A stretch of DNA of 64,000 bases, taken from positions 1,302,001 through 1,366,000 of the forward strand of contig NEEC01000016.1 of assembly GCA_002189035.1 (NCBI GenBank). Reading direction: 5' to 3'. Both the position numbers and the translations under genes were made by a program. Positions 47,346 to 59,112 of the stretch are shown here, piece after piece. The DNA comes from Utricularia gibba. Its lineage: Eukaryota; Streptophyta; Magnoliopsida; Lamiales; Lentibulariaceae. The notes below the pieces were generated by a model. That model was not told where the DNA came from. It searched no databases and worked only from the letters and a program-made list of their open reading frames with translations. Each line of letters starts with the position of its first letter. Positions within the stretch are counted from its first letter, which is position 1.

Positions 47346-47622
47346 GTTGGTCTTTGTTAGTATTTGTGAGAAGTTATGTCTTGAGGTGGAACTTCGCTAT
47401 TTTTTTGCTGTGAGTATATGTTCTAGGATTCTAAACAAGAACCACTACACCCTAAAGGGGAAAAAACGCTATTGGTGTGGTGTGTTGAAAAATCCTAGAG
47501 TCTCCCAAAAGAATGAAGACTTGTCTAGGAATAAGAGGACACAAGATGGGAATGATGTTGAAGGGGACGAGCTCACACATGGTCTCGATAATGTGGATGA
47601 GAGACTTGAATTTATAACAAAG

Positions 47623-48581
47623 GAGAATGAAGAGGTTCACTACAAGTTGGATTGGTATGAGAGTCATTGGGCATATACCGGACCTTCTTTGAATGCCTCA
47701 GAGCCTCAACGAAAGCTGATTATCTTGGATGTAAATGGTGTGCTAGCAGACATCGTTTATAGGGCTGGAGCGTCAAGGTCACGAATTCCTCCAGATAAAA
47801 TCATATATGGCCGATCAGGTACGTTAACACAATACTTATTTTTGTGTGTTATGTGCATTCACAATTTGTGAGATATCATATGTAACTTTTGGTGCAAATT
47901 ATGCAGTCTTTCTACGTCCATATGCCCGCGATTTTATTAGGTGGTGTGTGGATAATTTTGATGTAGCCTTATGGTCATCCCGTGGGGGTACGTGTGCTGC
48001 ATCTTTTTTTTTTGGTTGGTATTTAGAATTGGTTCAAACACTTGCAAGTGATTTATTTTGTAGGGAGCAACTACAAGCAATCACTAAATGAGTCTTTCCA
48101 CCTTCGTTATTCGACAAACTCATTTTCGTATGGGACCAAACCATGACAAATTACACCGGCGTACATGTTCACAACAATCCTAGCAACGCGGTTTACATGA
48201 AGGAGTTGAGTCGTGTATGGGCTGTGAACAATGGATTGAACACGAGATATGACCGTCACAATACCTAATTAATTGATGATTCACCTCACAAGTCAATGAA
48301 AAATCCGGTAAGTCATTTTTTGCCAGTATACTCTTGCACACACTTGGTTATACATCAAATCTAACCCTTCAATTTTTAGGAAAATAATGTTGTTTTTCCA
48401 AGTCCCTATTTGCATACTAATAGGGATGATGCATCACTCAATGTTGATGGTGAGTTGCAGACTTTCCTTGAAGGGTTATGCTCATGATGTTCCAAGTTAT
48501 GTTAATGAAAACCGAATAGAACAGCCTCCCATACGTGAGGGACATGCCTTATTAGAGTATTATGCATGCCTACATGATTGA
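47623..48581 (+). pseudogene. FCP1/NLI-interacting phosphatase-like (HAD) gene fragment, captured and decayed
   Basis: The forward strand reads LIILDVNGVLADIVYRAG (HAD motif 1 region), an intron 47819-47906 with proper GT-AG ends, VFLRPYARDFIRWCVDNFDV then ALWSSR, then KLIFVWDQTMTNYTG, MKELSRVWAVNN, LIDDSPHKSMKNP and VVFPSPYLHTNRDD followed by GELQTFLEGL. This is the FCP1/NIF domain of a plant HAD phosphatase subfamily, in the right order. Introns are retained, so it is not a processed copy. A stop before LIDDSP and broken frames after WSSR make it inactive. It is embedded in transposon sequence, which suggests capture of a host gene. Confidence 0.75.
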
Positions 48582-48607
48582 GGGAAGGAGTCTCTAATTT
48601 CTAAATA

Positions 48608-49960
48608 GCCGTCCCATTTATTCTCAATTAGACAGACATTTACGAAATGTCACATTTTGATTATGCCATTGAAATTATTTTAAAATAAATGAATAAATTA
48701 CTGACAACACCTACGAAACAACTTATTTATACTATATGACGCTTATTTTGATTTTGTAAATTAATTTATAGGGACGGCACATACATAAAAATGTTTCTTA
48801 TAGGGGCCGTCAAAATATGAAAATATTATTAATTTTGCTTATGGATGTGAATTGTTTATTAAACGATTTCCAATTACAATTGGCATCCATAATATAAAAA
48901 ATATTTTTTCGTGCATAATTATTTTAAATAATGTTATACTAAAATACAGAATTATAATTGTGTTGTTGACATACAATCACATTTTAATTTAGAACATTTT
49001 TAGCAAAAATATGATACGAATGTAAGTTCTTGTCTAACTTAACACCAAATGTTGTGAGGTTTAATAGAGGAAAACATTTGAGATACAATATACATATACT
49101 TTTGTGAAAAAAGTTCTTTTTTATAATCCTATCTTAAATATTCAGCACATTACAACATTCACGATGATAAACGTCACCATCAAGGACCATTTATATTAAA
49201 AAAAAACATAAATTTCGACTTCGTGGTTTAGGGTTTTTAGGGGTTTAGGGTTTAGGGTAAACGAAATATCTGAAATATTCCCGCCTTTTTAATATGTTGC
49301 AAATGTGAAATTTTGGACGGCACATACATAACACTGCGTTTTCTAGGGGCGGCAAAAACAATTTATGGAAATACTCTGAAATGTACTTACGTATGTAAAT
49401 TGTTTATTAAATGATTTACAATTCAAATTGACGTCCATTAGATACAAAGTATTTTTCTATCGAATTTCTATTTAAAAAAACTGGTACAAAAATTTGAAAT
49501 TACAAATGTATAATTAAAAGGCAATATAATGACATTGAAGTTTATAAATAATCATTCACATTTACATTAGATATTAATATATCTTGTTTTCTAATTAAAT
49601 GTCAAATATTATGATGCTTTATTAAAAAAACATATATTTGCAAAAAAACATAATTTTTATTATTTTTAACGTTACAATATTGGTGATGATAAACTTCATT
49701 ACTATAAAAAAAACTACTAAAATTTTTAATTTGTAATTTAATTAAGGGTTTAGGGTAGTTAAATGTGTAATAAATTCTTGTCATTTTTTAAAAAAATGTA
49801 AGAATAGTTGGATTTTGAGAAGGTACATTCAAACACACGTAACGCGTAGGTGTCACTGAAATATATCCATAACCTTTTTCGTTTATCATTTTTAAAATAC
49901 TGAGAATTTGAAATTTGGGACGGCACATGAAACAATGAGTATTTTGTAGGTGCCGCTATT
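48608..49960. repeat. Three diverged tandem units bearing GGGACGGCAC hairpins
   Basis: GGGACGGCACATACATAA with a complementary GGGGCCGTC 25 bp on occurs at 48771-48811, 49315-49353 and 49917-49956 (spacings 544 and 602 bp). Each is followed at similar distance by TGGATGTGAATTGTTTATTA-like and GGCGTCCATTA-like sequence, so whole units of about 550-600 bp are repeated. GCCGTCCC at 48608 can pair with the first copy. Confidence 0.7.
49225..49258 (+). repeat. Short interstitial telomere-like (TTTAGGG) stretch
   Basis: GGTTTAGGGTTTTTAGGGG is followed by TTTAGGGTTTAGGG, i.e. about four copies of the plant telomere repeat with one slipped unit. A single further TTTAGGG lies near 49747. It sits inside the tandem hairpin units. 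Confidence 0.75.
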
Positions 49961-50351
49961 TTTTAATTATTTTAAATAATTGATTTAGTCTGTATATGGA
50001 TGTGAATTAATCTATGCAATATGATTTTCTGAAAAAGTTGGCGTCCATTATATAAGTGTACAATCCTACCTAGTTTACATCACATTTTGCTGCATACAAA
50101 GGCTCTTCTTATCAGTGTCGTTGCGCTCCTGAAAGCCCATAATTCGTCGGCTTAAAATCGGGTAATCTTGTTGTTGCAACTTACATTATTTTTGTGAAAT
50201 GTATTCTATGCATTTGTTGCTGCAGTATGCGTTTTATATTAAGTTGGGTTTAGCTGCGTTATTCATCGTTAATATCATGTTTGTTTTGATGTTTTCCATT
50301 TCCTTATTTTTAGAATTCCATTCTTATTATGTATCCTTTATTGATTAGGGA

Positions 50352-51800
50352 ATGGATAGATTTCATGTTAAATATTTCATCTCAATCGATTGGTTGACAA
50401 TTCCTGCTCCGCAAAACACACCTTTTGACGCCAATCCCCTTCATGAACATCCCAATGCTTGGCTTGTGTCTCATAAAACATTTGATGCTGGTCTTAGGCT
50501 ACCTATTCATCCCTTTGCTCTTAATGTGCTCACCTACTTGAGATTGTCTATTGGGTTTTTAGCACCATCTTCCTATAGTATTATCTTAGTTTTCTTACAC
50601 TTGTGTGAACAAGAATATGTAGAATTTTCCTTATCAAATTTTTTTGCACTATGTCTTCCAAAAAAAGCTCCTACTGGAACATGGTATTTTTAAGGATTAC
50701 CAAATACTAGATTTTATCAAAACCTATCTAGAACTGTGTCACGATGGGATAAACTTCTTTTATGGATTGTACTAACTACATCTTTTGAAATCTCAAAGCA
50801 TTATCCATTGACATATCCTGTGGATGATGTTATAAATTCTTGTATTGAAAAAATCAATGTGAATGAGGAAACTAGAAATGCATTAAAAAGTCATTTGTAA
50901 TCAAAAAAATATATGACTGAAGACATCATCCCAAACTCTGCTCAAATTCGAAGTATGTCTTTTTAATTTACATTTTTTTCCAATATGTTATTTTACTTAT
51001 TTATTTAACACTATGACAGCACTTCGAAACATTCATGGTGTCGTTGAGTGGCGGTCTGAACCAACATCAAGGCGAAATCGTCATCAGCTTGTTGTTTATG
51101 AACAACCAATTCCACTAAACATCGATAGCAATGAACAACAAGTAAATAAAGTAGGAATATTATTTAATTTTATTTATTTTTTTTTCAAATATATAAGGTT
51201 TGCAATATAAAAGAATTTTTGTGTAGTAAAATTCTGAACAACAAAATGGAGATGAGGAAAATGAAGTGCCTATTCATGAGGAGGCTTAAGTGTATATTAA
51301 TGAGGAGCTCTTGGTTGCACACTAACATGACAAAGAACTCATTTTAAACTAATATAAACATATTCAACGGATGGAAAATGAGGTAATAAAAATGAAACTT
51401 ATTTTGCTAATACATGTGATAGTTGTTTTTTTATGTTTTCTAATTTAGTTTTTTTTATTCTTTAGATAATAGATCTCAAGTTTCGATTCAGAAGAACAAA
51501 AACAGAATGGATGATTTGGTAGCACAGCAATCTGTATACAAGGCTGAATTGAAGATGAAAGGCGATGAATTGATTGTTGGACAACAAAAATCTATCATCT
51601 TTCAATTGGAAATAATGAAGCTGAATGAAAAAAATACAGGAGTTAGAGGAAGAATTACAACTTCACAGATTGCAAGCTCAATTGAATGAAAACGATGTTA
51701 TAGCAATGGCTCAGCAAAGAGACATACCTTCTACAAGTGCGGGCACAAGCAAAGATAAAGGAAGAGGTAGAGGCAGACCCAAAGGAAATGGAAGAAAATG
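50352..51800 (+). pseudogene. Gypsy-type 'Transposase_28'-like ORF with coiled coil and AT-hook-like tail
   Basis: The open frame 50352-50693 reads WLVSHKTFDAGLRLPIHPFA then LNVLTYLRLSIGFLAPSS and ends LPKKAPTGTWYF, the full Transposase_28-like pattern. Further forward segments include 51013-51210 (RNIHGVVEW) and a coiled-coil-like part at 51507-51689, and the last readable frame ends AGTSKDKGRGRGRPKGNGRK near 51801, an AT-hook-like basic tail. Introns or frame breaks lie between; several stops argue that it is dead. It probably belongs to the same element family as the fragment at 47104. Confidence 0.5.
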
Positions 51801-52619
51801 AAAAGAGTTAGTAACAATGTTGTGTTTTTTTTTAAAAGATTTGTCTTATTTTGTAGTATTATATTTCAATCATGACAATCTAATTATTTTGCAAATGTCG
51901 CTTAATTTTCTAATAACTAATTGACATTTTTTTACGAAAATTATAAAATTAAACATAAAAGCAAACATACAAATTACAAAAGAGATAACAACGATATTTG
52001 TTTTTTCCAGTAAAATTGAATTATTTCGTACTATTATGACTGGTTCCTACCAAAGTACTTATTTAATAGATGCTGTTACTAGAAAATTATTTCGTATCAC
52101 TTTTTTATACGTCCTACGAAATCATCTAATGCGTAGGTATCACTTCAAATTTTTAATAACTGAATCATGTTTTTTTAAAATATTATAAAATTGAACATAA
52201 AAAACAATCATATGAATTAGAAAATGGACGATAACAATATTAATTAATATTTAGTTAAATTAACTTATTTCGTATTATATTATATACTGAACTTATACCA
52301 AATTATTTATTATATATTGAATTTATACCAAATTTATTTATTTCATATTAATATATTAAACTCTCATCAAATTACTTATTTTACAGATGATGTTAATATA
52401 ATATTGTTATATTTCATTTTTATGTGAAACTGTAAGACTAAATTCTTTAAATGTATTCATTTTTTAATAATAAAAAATATTTTCTCAGAAATATTAAAGA
52501 TTTAAACTAAAAATAATTTATTAGAAATATAGTTGAAAAAAATTATTTTTCGTACATATATATTAATTTTATTTAAAATTAAAATCAATTCTTTAAATAT
52601 TTAATATTTATTAAAAATT

Positions 52620-52890
52620 TCACTTTCAGACACGCATAAGGATTCATATGAGTGCATGGAAAGCACCTACAAACAGTAACCACGGTTCCGGTTACGGTTT
52701 GATTCGTAAATCTCGGTTTCGGGTTTGAATCAAAACCGTACGTACGGTTCCGGTTTCGGTTCGGTTCAAGCCTCCCAGATACGGTTCCGAACCGAAACCG
52801 GAACCGTTGCCCACGGTGAACCACGGTTTTGGAATCGACGGTTCGCTGGAACCGTTCTGTTTCGAACCAAACCCACCTCTACCTTTCCGT
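52620..52890. repeat. GGTTCCGGTT-rich palindromic block, transposon terminus-like
   Basis: Repeated CGGTTCCGGTT and CCGAACCGAAACCGG motifs on both strands, including the 16-bp palindrome AACCGTACGTACGGTT at about 52734-52749, run from 52680 to 52870. The block ends in CCCACCTCTACC. Such GGTTCGGTT-rich subterminal DNA is common in plant hAT elements. A single copy of the 46-kb hairpin motif lies at 52628. Confidence 0.55.
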
Positions 52891-53411
52891 TGCAGGGATG
52901 AACATGCGAGTATTTCTAATGGAACCTACCTAGATAATCGATTACAGTGCCTCCGTTGCAGAATCGCCCAGAAGGGGCTTCTTCGAAATCAACTCCATAG
53001 GGTTCGTAGTTCGCCTTGGCTAACGAGAACAAGTAGTTGTTATTGCTGGGATCCGTCAAAGAATCGCCGAACGCATACACCACCGTTAGCTTAGCAACCG
53101 CAATCCCACTCTAGAGACTCAAGAGAAAGATGAACGACATAGGTATTGCCATTTTGCTTTGTTCAGCAGAGCTGCCTTTAGATTCTCGACGTTTTATGTA
53201 GTAGTTTTGAAGCATGGGCGTTAAGGCGAGTTTTACCGCAGGAATTCATGAAAAAGATGCATGAAACTTGCTTTTTCTTTCGTGCCTTCTTCCTCCAAAA
53301 GAAAAAATGCATTTTTTAGAATATAAAAAATACAAAAATTGAAAAACAACATTTAATTTTTGATGTACAGTTGATAAAAAACAAATCTTGAGGTGGTGTA
53401 TGGTAAGTAAT

Positions 53412-54540
53412 TTAGGCAGTGTTTAGTTGGAGGTATAAGGAGATATTAATTAATAGGTATTAGATATTACTGTGTTTGGTTTGCGGTTTTATGTATCCCG
53501 GGCTTATACACGGATTTGATAAACTTTTGTGGGTGAGTTTATATAAAAGTAGCCACCACCCTTACTTTATCTATTCCCATCATGTGATTTTATCAAATTA
53601 ACCTTTTCTTCAACCTACATACATCTTCTTTTTTGTCATTTATTCTTCTGTGTTTTTTTCTACATATGCAATTTGGGAAAAGTCGATTCTAGGGTTTGTA
53701 AAAGGTTCCATTTGAACCAAAGATTTCGAGTGTAATGGTGAGTGACGCCCATAAGAAGATGTTAATACTTCTTGTCACTCGAGCAATTATCCTTCATGTA
53801 GTTATTTTTCGATTCACTTGCTACTTGCATTAGAAACGTTCACGAGTAGTGAAGGATCAAAATTATTCGCTTTTGGGTAGACGTGTGAAACAAGTTAATT
53901 ATCTCTCCAATTTGGGTAGTGATGTTAGGGGGGCAGCGAGTGAGAATTTGCGTCTAAGTCGGTATGTTTTTGGTCGATTATGTGTTTTGTCGCATCATTA
54001 TTCTGGGTTGAAGGAATCTAGATGGATTTTCATTGAAGAAAAGGTAGCACTTTTCCTTGGTGTTTTAGCTCACCACAAAAAGATTAGAACACAAAAGTTT
54101 GATTTTTTGCGTTCTACGGCTACTTGTAGCATTTATTTTAATGAGTATTGAGATGTGTTCTGAAGTTGTATAATCAATTGTTGATTAAACCAAACCTTAG
54201 CAATGGCAACAATGGCTCTCCAAGTTTCAATTATTTCGAGATATGTGCTCTTTTTCATTACATTGTTAATATCAAGTATGTAATACTTTCTGTTTTCTTA
54301 TAATTTAGAATTATCTTGGTGCATTAGACGACACATACATTGATGTTACAGTAAAAACAACTGATAAACCACGATATCGGACACGGAAAGGATCAATTTC
54401 AACCAATGTATTGGGAGTATGTGACTACAATATGTGCTTCATATACTTACTCGCTGGATGGGAAGGCTTGGCAGGAGATGGCCGAGTTTTACGGGATGCT
54501 ATGACTCGTACGAATCCTTTTCGTGTGCCTAGAGGTTAAT
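53412..54540 (+). pseudogene. PIF/Harbinger transposase (copy 3) with likely left terminus
   Basis: At 53412-53430 the sequence TTA then GGCAGTGTTTAGTTGG has the form of a Harbinger target site (TTA) and terminal repeat. The transposase begins near 53849: SRYVFGRLCVLSHHYSG, EEKVALFLGVLAHHKKIRTQ, DFLRSTATCSIYFN, a broken part, and from 54310 NYLGALDDTYIDV, KPRYRTRKGSISTNVLGVC then DYNMCFIYLLAGWEGLAGDG and RVLRDA. Two DDE Asp motifs are visible. The C-terminal LHNFIR block is not found and no matching right terminus was seen, so the element is truncated. Confidence 0.75.
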
Positions 54541-54549
54541 TTACTAAAA

Positions 54550-55835
54550 TCTAACATTTTAAATAAGTCTAATACCTTAATATTTTAAAATGTTGTTTGT
54601 ATACTTAAGATTTTAATATCAAATCTAAAAATTCACAATCTATTTATAATATTATTCATTTCGAATATCTAATTTTTATGGTTTTATTTTTTTATTTTTT
54701 GAAATTTTTTTTATGTAAAATTAAGTAAAATTTTTCTAGATAAACTGCTTTTTAATATCATTCATAATCGATGTAAGATTTAACTAAAATAATTAGGTCA
54801 TTCTTTTGCTAAGCCCTTTTAAAATAAAATATATATTATAATATTAAATGTAGAATATATTTGGTAAATGAATTTAAATGTGTAATATTTTCTAATAAAA
54901 ATGTCTTCGAATAGTGTTTTTAAATGATTAATTTTATATTTGTTTTGAAATAAATGAGTAAAAAAGGTAAATTATGAATAAATATACAATTTAATATAAA
55001 ACATATAATTTACTCAATTTTTGAAAAATCCGTATACTTGGTTTTAATTTATCTTAAACCAATTTTGGTTTAATTTAAAACTTTTTTATGAAACACATAT
55101 TTTAAATAAAACACACTTCAAAACCATCATTAAATCATTTATGAAACACTACCTGAAAACTTAAAAGAGAATTGGAAAATATGCATTTAACAAAAAATGA
55201 TGACATGAAATGCAAATGCATATTTGTATTTGAGGTCTCTAAATATACCTGTAATTGAGAATTACATGTTTTTGATAAATGGTTTTCTCAATAAGCACGT
55301 TTTTTTCTAATACATAGAATTTATAAAATACTTATATTTTGGAAATTATTATTTTATATAAGAATTTTCAATCAAATGAGTTTTGTTTCATTTTTATGTC
55401 TTTTAAACATATTTATTAAATATAATATTATTTGAAAAACACATTTGCGGTTAATTTTAATGTGTTTTTATTTAAACATTAATATATGCGGTTAATTAGG
55501 TGGGGTTGAAAAGTCAACGGGTGGACCACCGAAATCGAGATCGTCACCTAACCTGTGCTTTGTTTTTTTTTCGAGGGATGCTTCACCTAACATCAGCGAT
55601 ATTTGGTATTAAATATGGCCCGTGGGTGAACCGGGTTCAAGGGTATTACAGTACATTTTGGAATTTCCAGGGTGTCAGGAGAACGGCTACAAGGGTAGTT
55701 TGGTATATTCCTGCTACAAGCCCTAGTGTTTGGTGAAACGCCTTCACTCCATAAATATTTCCATTCGGTGGCGCTTGAGGAATTCGTGGTCTACTTCTCC
55801 CCCGATCTGCTGCTAATCTTCTCCGATCTCGCGGA
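54550..55835. other. AT-rich intergenic DNA and SAHH promoter side
   Basis: A/T-rich to about 55490, with no gene. The last 340 bp is GC-richer and probably holds the SAHH promoter and leader; an open frame continues upstream of the SAHH ATG to 55726 but has no family similarity there. Confidence 0.4.
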
Positions 55836-55839
55836 TCCA

Positions 55840-57702
<1,863 letters not shown>

Positions 57703-59112
57703 AACCATGATTCTGGTTTCTAAAGAACGCCACTGAGCGCCAGGCTTCTATGTATGTTTCTTCCCTCATGATTTGTGATGGCTAATTCCCAGGTATTGAG
57801 AGATTTTAGTGCACGTGCCAGAGCAAGACTGGAGATCGCATTGCTGTTGGTGTATTTTGTCTTAAATAAGTGTCTGAGACCGTCATCATATCTTCCTGCT
57901 TTTGTGTTGCTGATTCCTTTCTATAGTTGAACAATCCCAGTTTTTATTGCTATGTTTTTTCACTTTCCCTTCACGAGATCCGTTGAAAATCCCTCCACTT
58001 ACAAAGCTTTCCATTTGAGAACTGATTGCTGGAATCAGTTGCACGTGATCAATATGTGTTATAACACCATTTCATATTATAAAATTAGGAAACAATTTTT
58101 TTTTTTTAAAAAAACGTTTTAAAACAGTTTAATATAATATTTCTTTTAAAAAGAATAGTAATTGTAAGAGTAGAGGTCCTGTGATGGGAGTTATTACGTT
58201 TAATGCAACACGAGTGTGTAAAATTATTTGTATTTTAAAAAATTTATATAAATTTAATTTTTATTTTATTAATAACATTTTTATTATACGAAATAATAAA
58301 AAAGAACGCGGCCCAAACAAGTATGGGAAGGGCCTTCAGGCCCAGGCCGGCCCATATGTCTTTCTCTCCCTTCCTCTTCCTCGTCACACGAATCATAGAA
58401 TTCAGGTTTGACTTTTTTTATTTGCGCTTTGTAAATTTTTTCTTCTCTCTGTGGATTCGATTCCGTGGAAGTTGTGTGAAGCCTGGGTCCAGGTGCATGT
58501 TCTATTTTCGCGTTTCATCGTTGTGTGGTATAAGGTTCACATTTCTTAGCCGTATCTTTGTCCGCCCTCATGATCTGGTAAAGCAGCAGCAGCGGCATCT
58601 TGAGTCTCATTTGGAATGTGAATATACAGTTCAACTGCGTCGTGAATCCTGAGCGCACTTTGTATTTGGACTCTTCCTTGGATTTTCTTCACGAGGTGAG
58701 GTTCTTCGAATTTTACCCCCTTTTCATGCCTAATTCCTTAATGCTGAAGCATTGGTTCTGTTCTGAGCTTTTTCGTAGATTCTGGGGTTAATTGAAGACT
58801 TTGGGGCTTGCGTAACACGTTTAATTGCTTTTCTGTTAATTGCTGCCGGTGCATTTTCTGGACGTTAACTTGATTTCCGTGATCCTTTAGATAATTAGTT
58901 TTATTTTGCTTTAATGTTTTCTGCTTCTCTGCTACGAGAAGTTAGCTTGAAGATCTAACGGGGTGTGCCCGTTTTTCTTGCTTGGTTTCTTTGGGTAATC
59001 TTCTGAAGATCTGTTCTTTTATTTTTTCTAGCAATTATTTTCCTTTTCGGTTAATGAAATTGAGGTTGCTACTCTTTTTTTCCTTTTTCAGGGAAAAAGG
59101 TGGCATCGAAGC
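57703..59112. other. SAHH 3' region and HDC1 promoter, leader and leader intron
   Basis: The SAHH 3' untranslated region extends some way past 57702. For HDC1, a pyrimidine-rich leader near 58360-58695 ends ACGAG before GTGAGG, and CTTTTTCAG ends at 59091 just before the ATG exon, giving a probable leader intron 58696-59091. Open frames in this leader (for example 58323-58652) have no family similarity. Confidence 0.55.

Noticed and set aside
47740-47780. DVNG read as a lost catalytic DxD of the HAD phosphatase
   Set aside because: I recall that this plant FCP1/NLI-like subfamily reads LDVNG in functional genes, so the missing second Asp is not evidence of decay; the in-frame stop and frame breaks are.
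58323-58652. 109-codon open frame upstream of HDC1
   Set aside because: It lies in the probable 5' leader and has a composition typical of pyrimidine-rich untranslated DNA; at most an upstream ORF.
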